Notes: generated from the sequence alone by a model not told the origin. A stretch of 64,000 nucleotides of DNA from a bacterium (GCA_030427705.1 JAUIBR010000023.1:1-64000), one strand, 5' to 3'. Shown: positions 27,073-36,249, counted from the first letter of the stretch. A program made the numbers and translations.

Positions 27073-27104
27073 AAAAGCCCGACGCGAACTGCGCCGGGCT
27101 TTCA
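27073..27104 (-). terminator. Rho-independent terminator of the alanine dehydrogenase gene
   Basis: AAAGCCCG (27074-27081) pairs with CGGGCTTT (27095-27102), and an inner CGC/GCG extends the stem past one mismatch. It lies just past the ald stop, with a run of T (minus strand TTTTCTTTT) after the stem. Confidence 0.8.
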
Positions 27105-27122
27105 ACTTTCAATTCAAGGAGC

Positions 27123-28235
27123 TTACAGGAGTTCGAGCGCAGGCGTGTAATCCAGGTTGAGACCTTCCGCGACCGCCTCATAAGTGATTTTGCCCTTGTA
27201 GGTATTCAGGCCCAAGAGCAGGTGTCGGTCCGCTTTGAGTGCATCGGATACACCGTTTTCAGCCAGCGCCAAGCCGTACTTCAACGTCGTGTTGTTCAGT
27301 GCGAACGTAGACGTGCGAGCAACGGCGCCCGGCATGTTCGCCACACAGTAGTGCACGACGCCATCGACCACGTACGTTGGTTTCTCGTGCGTGGTTGGGT
27401 GGCAGGTCTCGATACAACCGCCTTGGTCGACCGAAACGTCCACGACCACGCTACCTTCGGACATCGCACTGATGTGGTCGCGCGTCACAAGATGCGGAGC
27501 CTTTGCGCCTGGGATGAGAACAGCGCCAACCACGAGGTCCGCTTTCTCAGCGAATTCAGCGATGGTTCCTGCGTTTGAGTGAAGCGTGTCGATTCCGTTT
27601 CCGAAGATGTCATCGAGGTAGCGCAGGCGGTGCAGATTCACATCCAGCACCGTCACGTGAGCGCCCATACCGATGGCCATTTTCGCCGCGTTCGTGCCGA
27701 CGGTACCTGCACCCAGAATCACGACCTGCGCGCGTGCGACACCCGGGACGCCGCCCAGAAGCACGCCCTTCCCGCCTGCTTCCTTCTCCAGCGACCGAGC
27801 GCCAACCTGAATCGACATACGTCCCGCGACTTCGCTCATCGGCTCGAGGAGCGGGAGGCGACCGTCGTCCAATTGGATGGTCTCGTATGCAACCGCGGCA
27901 ATCTCCTTCTCAAGCAAAACTGTCGCCAGTTCTGGGACAGCAGCGAGGTGGAAATACGTGTAGATGATCTGACCGTGCTGCATGCGATGATACTCATCAG
28001 CGAGCGGCTCTTTGACCTTCACAATCATGTCGGCGATTTGCCAAACCTCGTCGGCGGTATCCAGAATCTTCGCGCCTGCCTCCACGTAGGCCGAATCTGG
28101 AATCGCGCTGCCAAGCCCTGCGCCCTTCTGTACGAACACTTCATGTCCGCGCATCGTGTATTCACGAACGCTGGCTGGAATCAGACCAACGCGATACTCG
28201 TGATTCTTAATCTCGGATGGGACACCAATCTTCAT
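27123..28235 (-). CDS. ald: Alanine dehydrogenase
   Basis: Converts L-alanine to pyruvate and ammonia with NAD+. The 370-residue length is standard. The N-terminal domain has MKIGVPSEIKNHEYRVGL and the pyruvate-binding region near KVKEPL. The Rossmann domain has ILGAGTVGTNAA, and DVSVDQGGC with the conserved Asp/Glu follows, then ANMPGAVARTST. ATG 28235 has GGAG seven bases upstream; a TTG four codons earlier is less likely. It lies 17 bases after an outer-membrane protein gene and ends at a clear terminator. With GDH at 18.3 kb it suggests amino-acid catabolism. Confidence 0.95.
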   Translation of the reverse strand: MKIGVPSEIKNHEYRVGLIPASVREYTMRGHEVFVQKGAGLGSAIPDSAYVEAGAKILDTADEVWQIADMIVKVKEPLADEYHRMQHGQIIYTYFHLAAVPELATVLLEKEIAAVAYETIQLDDGRLPLLEPMSEVAGRMSIQVGARSLEKEAGGKGVLLGGVPGVARAQVVILGAGTVGTNAAKMAIGMGAHVTVLDVNLHRLRYLDDIFGNGIDTLHSNAGTIAEFAEKADLVVGAVLIPGAKAPHLVTRDHISAMSEGSVVVDVSVDQGGCIETCHPTTHEKPTYVVDGVVHYCVANMPGAVARTSTFALNNTTLKYGLALAENGVSDALKADRHLLLGLNTYKGKITYEAVAEGLNLDYTPALELL

Positions 28236-28252
28236 TGAATTCTCCAACTGCC

Positions 28253-28957
28253 TTAGAAGGCCAAAAATACACCGCCAGTGAAGTCACCTTGCGCAAAAGG
28301 TACGCCGGTGCTGACATATCCTGAGCATCCACCTGACCCGCAGATGAAGCCGCCACCATCGAAGTACACGGGCAACAGCAGTCGCGCCTGACCTCGAATT
28401 CCAACCCGTGGATGGAGCATCAACTTGAAGCCCAATCCAAACTGAAACGAAAACAGGAACTCGCTGGACAACGACGTCTCGTCCGGGACGAAGTACGTGC
28501 CGCCCAAGCTTCCTGAGATAAATGGTTTGAAACGTTGGTACGGCGCTGGTTCATAGATGCCGCCCAGCTGAAAGTAATTGATTGCCAGATTCGTGAACTT
28601 CTCTGCCGCCTCGCCTCGGCGTTTTATGAGAAGTGACGAATCAGCGCGTCCGTACCAGAACTCAACCTGACTGCCTGGCATCAACGTCGCCGCAAAATAC
28701 CCACCATAGGTTGGGACGTTTTCGACGATGATATCTCGACCGAGATACTCAAATTCGCCAGCCAGAAGCCAACCAAAGTAGCCACCCATCTCGTACTTGC
28801 TAAGCCACGGCGAACGGCTCATCGCGGCGGACGACATAGCTGGCTGTCGTGCCCGACTCCCACGGCGGGATTTCAGAGCAAACGCATCCGCGGCTGCGAA
28901 TGTGAGACAAAGAACAATAACGATGGCGTGAAGTGCCCTAAATTTGTCAGTTTTCAT
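28253..28957 (-). CDS. Exported protein, probable outer-membrane beta-barrel
   Basis: The 234-residue protein has a signal peptide (LHAIVIVLCLTFAAADAFA). The rest shows amphipathic alternating strands with aromatic ends (GGYFGWLLAGEF, VEFWYGRAD, FLFSFQFGLGF), and it ends in Phe, a typical outer-membrane barrel terminus. A Cys pair near the end (CGSGGC) may form a disulfide. The start at ATG 28957 has AAGGTGG just upstream; twelve codons are open before it. It precedes ald by 17 bases. I do not recognise the family. Confidence 0.75.
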   Translation of the reverse strand: MKTDKFRALHAIVIVLCLTFAAADAFALKSRRGSRARQPAMSSAAMSRSPWLSKYEMGGYFGWLLAGEFEYLGRDIIVENVPTYGGYFAATLMPGSQVEFWYGRADSSLLIKRRGEAAEKFTNLAINYFQLGGIYEPAPYQRFKPFISGSLGGTYFVPDETSLSSEFLFSFQFGLGFKLMLHPRVGIRGQARLLLPVYFDGGGFICGSGGCSGYVSTGVPFAQGDFTGGVFLAF

Positions 28958-29019
28958 GGCCCACCTTCGGTCGAGGCGGGCGGACATTAACAACTGCCTA
29001 AGGCCGATGCAATGGCGAG

Positions 29020-29571
29020 TTACGGGACTCGACGAACGACCTCTGACACAGGCCGTCTGGGCGGGTCCGGGTCATCGTCGGCATATCCTGCGAAGATAAT
29101 TCCGACGATTTCTTCCGTGGTCGGATTAATCTCCAACAATTCGTAGGTGCGTTCATCTTGGATGGCACCACTTGTGGACCACTTTGACGAAATCCCCTCG
29201 CCCCAAAGCGACAACGTGAGGTTCTGAATCGCGCATGCGACTGAGGCGTAATCTTCTTTGCGGCGAAAATCGTCAGGATCCAGCACCTGGGCTACCGCGA
29301 TGCAAGCAGGTGAGTCGCCCACTTTGCGGCGTACTTTGGCCTCCATCGCTTCGCCAAGGGGCTTCTTCTTGTTTTTCAGTTCAACGATGATCTCGACGAT
29401 TTTTGCCCGCGTTTGTGGACCGATTTCCACAAATCGCCATGGGTTCGTCAGCTTGTGATTGGGCGCCCGTATTGCAGCTTCGTAGGCACGTTGCAGGGCC
29501 CCTTCGGGTAGCGGGTCGGTCTTATAAAAATGGGCCGTTCGCCGCGAAATGATCGTTTCGTGAATGCTCAC
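29020..29571 (-). CDS. Nitroreductase-family flavoprotein
   Basis: A 183-residue FMN-dependent nitroreductase-like protein, similar in length to YdjA. The N-terminus SRRTAHFYKTDPLP and AIRAPNHKLTNPWRFV carry the usual FMN-contacting Arg and Asn. The middle has SVACAIQNLTLSLWGEGISSKW and the C-terminus IFAGYADDDPDPPRRP. The start is GTG 29571, overlapping the preceding stop as GTGA. It is the last gene of a tight minus-strand run that begins with a flavoprotein reductase, which may supply electrons. The physiological substrate is unknown. Confidence 0.88.
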   Translation of the reverse strand: MSIHETIISRRTAHFYKTDPLPEGALQRAYEAAIRAPNHKLTNPWRFVEIGPQTRAKIVEIIVELKNKKKPLGEAMEAKVRRKVGDSPACIAVAQVLDPDDFRRKEDYASVACAIQNLTLSLWGEGISSKWSTSGAIQDERTYELLEINPTTEEIVGIIFAGYADDDPDPPRRPVSEVVRRVP

Positions 29572-30053
29572 TTTTCCATCTCAAACTGCTCAGTAATTAG
29601 CTCAGGATACCTTTCTTGGCGCGACTCGAGCCGCAAACGCTCAAGCAACTGATTCAATGCCGCTTCGCGCGCCTGAACCACAGACTTGTCGCCATGATCA
29701 CCGGGGTGTTTCGCCTGGATTTCCTTTTCTAGCATCACCCTAACCAGGGCTTTTTTACGGTCGAACTCGTGGACTTTTGGGTCTCCCAAAAGCGTCGCCT
29801 TCAATGCCTTTTGGGTGACGACTTCCCTAGAAATCGCATCCTCGACCACCGCCTCTGCGGTTCGCTCCGGCGTCTCTTCCCAGAGTCGTCGGAACTCTCC
29901 CTCACCAATTGATTGTCCATTCACCGATGCGACCGTCTTTCCCGTGTCGACGCCACGTCTCAATTCACTCGCGACCGTGGGGTGTTTCACGCGGTCGGAG
30001 TCCCCGCAACCCCAGCAAAACACGAGGATGAGCAGTACCAACACCCTACTCAC
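29568..30053 (-). CDS. Probable lipoprotein with SurA_N-like domain
   Basis: A 161-residue protein from GTG 30053 with a hydrophobic leader ending WGC (C16), a slightly unusual lipobox. After a short linker comes a SurA/PpiD N-terminal-like helical module (VASVNGQSIGEGEFRRLWEE, then VVEDAISREVVTQKAL). No parvulin domain follows, so it may be a chaperone-like protein without isomerase activity. Its start overlaps the preceding small gene by eight bases, with AAGGA eight bases upstream. Earlier starts would extend into that gene. It is part of the 29-33 kb operon. Confidence 0.75.
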   Translation of the reverse strand: MSRVLVLLILVFCWGCGDSDRVKHPTVASELRRGVDTGKTVASVNGQSIGEGEFRRLWEETPERTAEAVVEDAISREVVTQKALKATLLGDPKVHEFDRKKALVRVMLEKEIQAKHPGDHGDKSVVQAREAALNQLLERLRLESRQERYPELITEQFEMEK

Positions 30054-30249
30054 TTCGTTGGTCCTTTCGATTGAACATCGCCAGGCGTCCCAGCTCCATG
30101 CCACCGCGAACGACCAGAAAACCAATACCAATCGCGAGCAACGCTGCGACATAGTCTTTTTCGGCCAGAAACTCGACGGCGCGATAGAAGAACAGCAAGC
30201 TGGCTAGGGACAACCCAATACTGGCGGCATCATAGGCGATTGCGCGCAT
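30046..30249 (-). CDS. Small two-span membrane protein
   Basis: A 67-residue protein with two hydrophobic segments (about 9-24 and 34-51) joined by a short charged loop (AEKDYV), and a basic tail. It begins three bases after the stop of the upstream membrane protein and overlaps the next gene by eight bases, so translation coupling is likely. No family recognised. The tight packing and clear membrane pattern support it as a real gene. Confidence 0.72.
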   Translation of the reverse strand: MRAIAYDAASIGLSLASLLFFYRAVEFLAEKDYVAALLAIGIGFLVVRGGMELGRLAMFNRKDQRSE

Positions 30250-30252
30250 CTT

Positions 30253-31014
30253 CTATCCTGCAAACATCAAAGCAATAACAGACAACCCAACGCAGACGAC
30301 CAGGGCTTCCACACCCAGGCGCATCCAGCGTCGACCGGACTCGAACTCCTCTAAGATGGTCTCCATCTCGCGTCGGATTCGTCTACGGTCATACTCCAAG
30401 TTGAGCGCTGGGACGAGGAACGTTGTGTAGGCGATGACTGCCCACGTAAAAAACATCACAATCGCGATGAAAATCTGGGCGACCGACTCCGCACCGGGAT
30501 TGTTCTGCTCAATCGTGGACGTGATAGGCGCATCCAGAAAGATTCCATAGGTAGGCACCAGAAACAGCAACACCAGTGGACCTAACCGACCCCACACAAA
30601 ATGGCGGTATGACTGACCGCGGAAGGACTTGCCCTGCTCTACTTCCACCTGTTCCGGGACTGACGTGAGCCACGCGCTCGCCAACGCCAGATAGACCGCA
30701 AAGGTCCCGGTGACACGGACGGCGGGCCATAGCTCCATCAACTGACCGCGCTCTAGCTCAGGCAGCGCAGCGATTGAGGGCAAAAGCGAAACAGGAAACA
30801 AGAGAAGGAGTGCCAGCGGGCTTCGGGTCGTTATCGCAGGGACGAGCGCGATAATCGGAAGCAGGTGTAGCGCGAAATTGAGTGGATCAGCGCTGCCGGA
30901 GCGGACTTCGTACAGAAGCCCCATCAGAGACAACTGTCCCCACAGGCTCACGGCGAGCACGACAACTACGATGGCTGCCGTGGTGTTATTCGTCTTTAAC
31001 GGCCCAGACTGCAT
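30253..31014 (-). CDS. Polytopic membrane protein of unknown function
   Basis: A 253-residue protein with about six hydrophobic segments: near 14-34, 45-60, 65-80, 105-120, 155-170 and 190-215, with a last span at the C-terminus. A charged amphipathic helix near 220-235 (RRRIRREMETILEEFESGR) likely lies on the cytoplasmic face. I chose the ATG at 31014, inside the end of the PDZ lipoprotein gene (29-base overlap). The frame is open for 20 codons upstream, but these only shadow that gene. Family not recognised; it is part of the 29-33 kb operon. Confidence 0.75.
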   Translation of the reverse strand: MQSGPLKTNNTTAAIVVVVLAVSLWGQLSLMGLLYEVRSGSADPLNFALHLLPIIALVPAITTRSPLALLLLFPVSLLPSIAALPELERGQLMELWPAVRVTGTFAVYLALASAWLTSVPEQVEVEQGKSFRGQSYRHFVWGRLGPLVLLFLVPTYGIFLDAPITSTIEQNNPGAESVAQIFIAIVMFFTWAVIAYTTFLVPALNLEYDRRRIRREMETILEEFESGRRWMRLGVEALVVCVGLSVIALMFAG

Positions 31015-31528
31015 GCAGCTTTTCTTCTCCGCGCTTGAAGTCGACGCGAATCCACTCGGTTTTGGCGAGCGCATTCCATGCCTGTAGATAATCGTCTGGG
31101 CGCTCCACCCTTATTCCATTGATATGCGTTACCACATCGCCAAGTTGCATTTGGGGCTGCATGAAGGTCGAAACGCCATCGGAGGCTTTAACCAACTTGA
31201 AACCACCGAACCCGCTATCCGTGTGCACCGGTTCGACTTCGATTCGTGTCAGCAGATAGGCAGGACCTCTTCGCATGAATGAGGAAACCTGAGTGCGGGT
31301 GACCTCGGGCTCCTGACCCGTCGGACTGATCTCCGCCACGACCGGCTCGCGGGTTTCGCGCGGCTTGACGTCACTTGGATCAACGCTGGGCCCGCCGGTG
31401 GGCATCTTCACCTCATCGTCCTGAGGAGGTGAGTGCATCTTGGCATCTTGCTCGGTCTTTTGGGTGCCTCCACACGCAAACGACGTCGCGGTGAGCAGCA
31501 GGATGGCAATGTAGAAAATCCGTTTCAT
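30986..31528 (-). CDS. Lipoprotein with C-terminal PDZ-like domain
   Basis: The 180-residue protein has a signal peptide and lipobox SFAC (C19), a Pro/Glu-rich linker, and a C-terminal PDZ-like domain (about 90-178). In that domain, LQLGDVV-type sequence (MQLGDVVTHINGIRVERPDDYLQAW) matches the PDZ helix-strand pattern seen in GspC-like and HtrA-like proteins. It starts two bases after the flavoprotein gene. A PDZ lipoprotein probably binds a peptide or a partner protein at the envelope; the partner is unknown. Confidence 0.85.
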   Translation of the reverse strand: MKRIFYIAILLLTATSFACGGTQKTEQDAKMHSPPQDDEVKMPTGGPSVDPSDVKPRETREPVVAEISPTGQEPEVTRTQVSSFMRRGPAYLLTRIEVEPVHTDSGFGGFKLVKASDGVSTFMQPQMQLGDVVTHINGIRVERPDDYLQAWNALAKTEWIRVDFKRGEEKLHAVWAVKDE

Positions 31529-31530
31529 AT

Positions 31531-32880
31531 CTAGCCTCGAATGATGTCGAGCATCTCTTGCGTGCGCGACAGTTTGTACTCCGGCAAGCCCAACTCTTCT
31601 GCCTTCTTGGCTTCGTAGGCTTCCAGCTTTGCGACCCCATCGTAGTCGACGAATTCAATTTCGCCACTTTCCAGCAGATTTCGTAGGTCGCTCAAGGGTT
31701 TTTTGCCGTCCGTCTCAAGCGTCTCGCCGAGGTTCCCCTCCAGAAACGCCATAACCTCGTCGACGCCTTGAACTGCGTCAGCGCGCGCCTTCCCAACCAG
31801 ACCATCGCTGGCGCGGCGGGCCCAACCTACGACGAAGAGCCCTTGGATGGGTTCGCCAGCGTCCGGATCGTAAACCATGTAGCGCGGACGGTCGGGGTGT
31901 TCGGCCCATGGCTCCGGACACACAGCGAACGTGCTTCCCCACTTCGGTTCAAGTGGGAGTCCGATGGCAGGTTCGATCGAATCGCCAATTGCGAAGACGA
32001 CCGTGTCGCATGGGATAACTTCAGTGTCGCCGGTTTTTTCAACGCCCACACGAGGCTCAGCTGCGACCAATCGAGTGATCGCACAGCGCAGGCCTGTAAC
32101 GTTGCCGTCCGCATCGGTTTCAATGCCTTCGGGGCTGCGCAGAAAACGAATCCAGAACCGTGTGTCTGTCTCCGTTTCAAGCGGCGCATCGATGTGTTTG
32201 GTGACCTCCGCGAAAAGCTCGTCGGGGTCTTGTCCCACGGCTTCTAAGGACGCGCGCGTCTGCTCGAAGTCCGCCTTGGTCTGCTCCAGATCCAGCGCAC
32301 CGCTGACGATCTTCATTTCTTTTTCGGTGTACGCACGCTCAGCTGGACCACGTCGCGCCACGGCGATCGCCGACTCGACCTTCTTCTCGCAGACCAGCCA
32401 ATGCACGATATCGAGGCTCACATTGCCGATACCCACGACACAAACGTTCTTGCCGATCTTGAACTCTTGCTCCGAGTACGGAGGCAGATTGTTGTAGTGA
32501 TAGACAAGGTCCTTCGCGTGGTAGACGGCCTCGGCCTCTTCGCCAGGGAGCCCCAACCACTTTGTGCCCTGTGCGCCAACGGCAACGATGACCGCGTCAA
32601 AACCAAGCTCTTGGACCTGCTTGAGGCTCAGCGCGCCGCCGTCACCAATCACAACATTGCCGAAGTAATCGACGTTCTCGTGTTCGAGGATCCTTCGGAA
32701 GACCTTCCGAAGCCCGTTTTTCATTTTGTACTTGTTGGGGTAAATGCCGAATTCGGCGAGCCCGCCGTGCTTGATGTCGCGATTGATAATCGTGACGTGC
32801 ACGTCGGACTTCGAAAGCTTGTCAGCGGCGTAAAGGCTCGCTGGGCCAGCACCAATGATTGCAACGTTGTATTGAGCCAT
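31531..32880 (-). CDS. Ferredoxin-NADP reductase of the adrenodoxin-reductase type
   Basis: A 449-residue FAD flavoprotein related to adrenodoxin reductase/FprA, which passes electrons between NADPH and a ferredoxin. The FAD site is GAGPASLYAA (10-19), and HGGLAEFGIYP follows. The NADPH Rossmann motif is VVGIGNVSLDI (about 148-158), with ARRGPAERAYTEKEM behind it. FVVGWARRASDGLVGKARADA is the typical C-terminal FAD segment. It heads the six-gene run. A ferredoxin gene is not in view, so the redox partner is unknown. Glutamate-synthase beta-like function is less likely because the N-terminal Fe-S cysteines are absent. Confidence 0.9.
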   Translation of the reverse strand: MAQYNVAIIGAGPASLYAADKLSKSDVHVTIINRDIKHGGLAEFGIYPNKYKMKNGLRKVFRRILEHENVDYFGNVVIGDGGALSLKQVQELGFDAVIVAVGAQGTKWLGLPGEEAEAVYHAKDLVYHYNNLPPYSEQEFKIGKNVCVVGIGNVSLDIVHWLVCEKKVESAIAVARRGPAERAYTEKEMKIVSGALDLEQTKADFEQTRASLEAVGQDPDELFAEVTKHIDAPLETETDTRFWIRFLRSPEGIETDADGNVTGLRCAITRLVAAEPRVGVEKTGDTEVIPCDTVVFAIGDSIEPAIGLPLEPKWGSTFAVCPEPWAEHPDRPRYMVYDPDAGEPIQGLFVVGWARRASDGLVGKARADAVQGVDEVMAFLEGNLGETLETDGKKPLSDLRNLLESGEIEFVDYDGVAKLEAYEAKKAEELGLPEYKLSRTQEMLDIIRG

Positions 32881-32973
32881 TTCTCGTTCGTTTCAAAAAC
32901 CATTTCGCCCCTGCGCGGGCTGTCATAACATCTCGGCGGCTCGGGTTCATCCCAATTTGTAGGCCTTCGTGTC

Positions 32974-35952
32974 GTGCATCGCTTAATTTTCGTCTTCTTC
33001 TTCTTTTCGGGTTTCACCTCGCTTGTCTTCGAGGTGGTCTGGGAACGTGCGCTCGCCAAGGTCTTCGGGACGTCTAGCCTCGCGCTCAGTACCCTGCTGA
33101 CCGCGTTCATGGCGGGGCTCGCGTTAGGAAGTTGGCTGGGTGGTCGATACGCCGAGCGGATCAAGCATCCGCTTCGGACGTACGGAATGCTTGAGGGCCT
33201 CATCGGGCTCTACGCGATGTGTGTCCCGGCGATTCTCGCGCTCATGCCGTCAGTCTATCAGGCGCTCTTCGACGCATATATCCAAGACCTCCTGGTATTC
33301 AGCCTGCTTCGTTTTGCGGTGGTTTTCCTGGTGCTCCTCGTTCCGACGACAATGATGGGAGCGACCCTTCCCATCGTTAGCCAGTGGATTGCCCAACGCG
33401 AGCAGAGGTTTCAAGGCTCGATTGGGATTCTATACGGCCTCAACACGCTCGGTGCCTGCACCGGCGCCCTGCTCGCCGGATTCGGCGCGCTGCCAAACAT
33501 GGGATTGGCGCAGACTAACCTCGTGTTTGCGATTTCAAACTGGTGTCTCTGCGCTGTGGTCATCGCCTTTGACCGTTTCGCGGACGTGGATATCAAGACC
33601 GATGCGCTCAGCGAGGAGTTCGAGGTCATTCATCAAAACGTCGAAACCCACTCGCTCACAAATATCGACCGACGTGTGATCATGTTTGCGTTCGGCGCGG
33701 GTGGACTGGTTTCGATGTGCTACCAGGTGCTTTGGACACGTGCGTATGTGATCGTTCTGGGTAGCTCGACTTACTCGTTCACGATCATCTTGACGGCTTT
33801 CCTGGCCGCGCTAGCGCTTGGCAGCGCGGTGTTCTCGTCCTTCGTGCACCGTATCTCAAAACCTGTCTGGTGGCTGGGGCTTACCCAGAGCGGATTCGCG
33901 CTCGGTGCGACGCTCACGTTTTTCCTTCTGGATGACCTGCCCGAGTGGCTCTTTCATCGACTCCGGGAGGACATCGGCAATCCGTCCGAAATCTACCTCT
34001 ACCAATTTGGGCTCGTCGGCGTATGTGTTTTTCTCCCGGTGTTCTTGCAGGGAGCGGCATTTCCACTGGTCATGCGAGCCCTCGTAGACACGCCAGAGGA
34101 AGCAGGACCGGATGTCGGTCGAGCCTACGCTTTCAACACCGGGGGCGCGATCTTTGGCTCATTCATGGCGGGGTTTGCGCTGCTTCCCGCTTTCGGCTTG
34201 CGCGAATCCCTCACCATCACCATTTGCATCAACCTTTTGCTAGCGGCGGCCTATATCGGCTTGTTGATCCCACGGGGCTTGAAAGTTGCCGTCGCCCCAG
34301 CTGCTGTTTGCGCCGTGGCAGCGTTGACCCTGGCGCTGTCTCCAACGATCGACCAGGTGCGGCTAACGCGTGGGATGTTTCGGACGTATTGGGCGAGAGA
34401 GCTCTTCGACCCGGACAAGCTCGCAAAGGACAATCCCGAACTCCTGTTTTACGAGGACGGGGTCACGGCCACGATTTCGGTCGAAGGCCGCGGTCGTTTG
34501 GTCACTTTGAAGGCAAACGGAAAACCAGAAGCTAGCGATGGCGCCGACATGGCGACGCAAATCTTGGTGGCGCTCGCGCCGTTTCTGGTCCGATCGCTCA
34601 AACATGACGTAGGTGGCGAAGAGGTGGCGATGGTCGGTTTTGGTAGCGGCGTGACAGCCGGAGCCGCGCTCCAGTGGCCGCTGAAGAGACTGGATGTCGT
34701 CGAAATCGAGCCCGAGATGATCGGCGCCTCTAAGTTCTTTGAACACGTCAATCACAAGCCACTCGAAGACGACCGCTGCGTGCTCTACGAAAGCGACGGA
34801 CGAAACTTCCTAGAGTACACCAACAACCGTTACGACATCATCGTCTCAGAGCCGTCCAACCCATGGATTGCAGGCGTTGCCTCGCTATTCACCGTCGAAC
34901 ACTTCGAACGTGTGAAGCGGAAGCTCAAACCCGATGGCGTCTTTGCGCAATGGGTGCAGCTCTATGAAATCCGCCCCGAAAATGTCCGCCGAATCATGGC
35001 GACTTTCCGCACGTCATTCCCGCACGCCGTCGCCTTCAGTTCGATGCCAAAGGGGACTGACCTCATTCTGGTGGGGTCCCAAGAGCCACTCGACCTACCG
35101 CCGGAAGGGTTCCAGACTGCGATGCAAAACGAGACGGTTGCTGCCGAGCTAAAACGCGCCGGAATCCACAGTCCAACCCAGTTCTATGGATTGATGTTCA
35201 TGAACGCCAAGGAGCTCGCTGCGTTTGCCGAAGGCGCAGATCTAAATACCGACGACAACGGTCTGTTGGAATTCGAGGCACCAAAGGACCTCATTCGGTA
35301 TGACGTCGGAGACAAGTACTTTCAGGAGCGCTACTTCGGGACGAGCGACTACGGAGACCCACGCCCACATCTGGCGAGCTTCGAGCAATGGAAGCGCGAT
35401 GACGTGGGAGCGATCGCCAAATCTGCATGGCTGTCCGGAAAAGATAAACTAGCCGACGATTTACTCCAATCGCACAATATCACGGCATTCGACCCTTCGT
35501 TCAGTGGCGACCTACGAGACATGATGTTCGTGCGTCACGCACAGGGGCTGGACCTCGACGAAGCGGTTCAGGCGATCTGGCCAAATTCAAAATCGGAAAT
35601 GCATGCACTTGCTGTCGACGCCGCGCGTGGCGAAAAACACCTGCAGGCGATGATCTATCTGGAATCCGACGGCGTTCCGAAGATCGGTGGCTTTGAAGGT
35701 GAGCGCGGCCTTGCATATGCTTACATTCTGGCCCGACGTCGCTACTACAAACACGCACTCAAACAGATCAAAGTCCTCGAAAAAAAGGACGATCCAATGA
35801 TCCACACACCGCTGTTTGGCCTCGTTAAAGGGTTCATTACGTGGAAGCGACGACGATACAATGCTAGTTTCAATGCATACCTGACTGCAGCCAAGGCTCT
35901 CTCCGACGATGGCGCGAAAGAAGATCAAGAAGAACCCGAACCACAGCAATAG
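32974..35952 (+). CDS. Fused MFS-type membrane domain and spermidine-synthase-like domain
   Basis: A 992-residue fusion seen in several bacterial groups. The N-terminal 450 residues hold about a dozen membrane spans (FTSLVFEVVWERAL...LALGSWLGG at the start; a repeated 'VLWTRAYVIVLGSSTYSF' half later). A Rossmann-like aminopropyltransferase domain lies near 545-730: VGFGSGVTAGAAL, VVEIEPEM, SDGRNFLEY and IVSEPSNPWIAG. The last 200 residues are helical, TPR-like. The true substrate is unclear, since many fusions lack polyamine chemistry. The start is GTG 32974 with a weak AGG upstream. It is divergent from the flavoprotein gene. Confidence 0.88.
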   Translation: MHRLIFVFFFFSGFTSLVFEVVWERALAKVFGTSSLALSTLLTAFMAGLALGSWLGGRYAERIKHPLRTYGMLEGLIGLYAMCVPAILALMPSVYQALFDAYIQDLLVFSLLRFAVVFLVLLVPTTMMGATLPIVSQWIAQREQRFQGSIGILYGLNTLGACTGALLAGFGALPNMGLAQTNLVFAISNWCLCAVVIAFDRFADVDIKTDALSEEFEVIHQNVETHSLTNIDRRVIMFAFGAGGLVSMCYQVLWTRAYVIVLGSSTYSFTIILTAFLAALALGSAVFSSFVHRISKPVWWLGLTQSGFALGATLTFFLLDDLPEWLFHRLREDIGNPSEIYLYQFGLVGVCVFLPVFLQGAAFPLVMRALVDTPEEAGPDVGRAYAFNTGGAIFGSFMAGFALLPAFGLRESLTITICINLLLAAAYIGLLIPRGLKVAVAPAAVCAVAALTLALSPTIDQVRLTRGMFRTYWARELFDPDKLAKDNPELLFYEDGVTATISVEGRGRLVTLKANGKPEASDGADMATQILVALAPFLVRSLKHDVGGEEVAMVGFGSGVTAGAALQWPLKRLDVVEIEPEMIGASKFFEHVNHKPLEDDRCVLYESDGRNFLEYTNNRYDIIVSEPSNPWIAGVASLFTVEHFERVKRKLKPDGVFAQWVQLYEIRPENVRRIMATFRTSFPHAVAFSSMPKGTDLILVGSQEPLDLPPEGFQTAMQNETVAAELKRAGIHSPTQFYGLMFMNAKELAAFAEGADLNTDDNGLLEFEAPKDLIRYDVGDKYFQERYFGTSDYGDPRPHLASFEQWKRDDVGAIAKSAWLSGKDKLADDLLQSHNITAFDPSFSGDLRDMMFVRHAQGLDLDEAVQAIWPNSKSEMHALAVDAARGEKHLQAMIYLESDGVPKIGGFEGERGLAYAYILARRRYYKHALKQIKVLEKKDDPMIHTPLFGLVKGFITWKRRRYNASFNAYLTAAKALSDDGAKEDQEEPEPQQ

Positions 35953-36196
35953 CAAGTACGTCTATGCTCTGCTGTGCATCGCCGCGCTCTGGGCGACCTA
36001 TGTCACATGCTTTGTGGATGGGACATTCGATCCCCCAGGCACCTTTGATGTCGCCAAATACAGGTTGCGGATCGCCATTACGGGCGTGGCCGACGACGTA
36101 AACTCTGACATCAAGAGGCGAAATCGGGAGGCTAGCGGCATCGTGAACGAACGCGACGAGCTCAACAAAAAGCGGGTCGAACGCGATACCCAATGA
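35909..36196 (+). CDS. Small single-span membrane protein overlapping the fusion gene
   Basis: A 95-residue protein that begins 44 bases inside the end of the spermidine-synthase fusion. It has a Lys/Asn-rich N-terminus, a membrane segment near 17-36 (YVYALLCIAALWATYVTCFV), and a charged C-terminal helix. The ribosome site is weak (AAGG some way upstream). The overlap with the previous gene suggests coupling. I cannot name it; it is supported by length, the clear membrane span and fit in the gap before the kinase gene. Confidence 0.55.
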   Translation: MARKKIKKNPNHSNSKYVYALLCIAALWATYVTCFVDGTFDPPGTFDVAKYRLRIAITGVADDVNSDIKRRNREASGIVNERDELNKKRVERDTQ

Positions 36197-36249
36197 TGCC
36201 CCTTCTGTGCTTTGGCCATAGCGGCTAAACTGCCCCTCAGAGCATCGTT

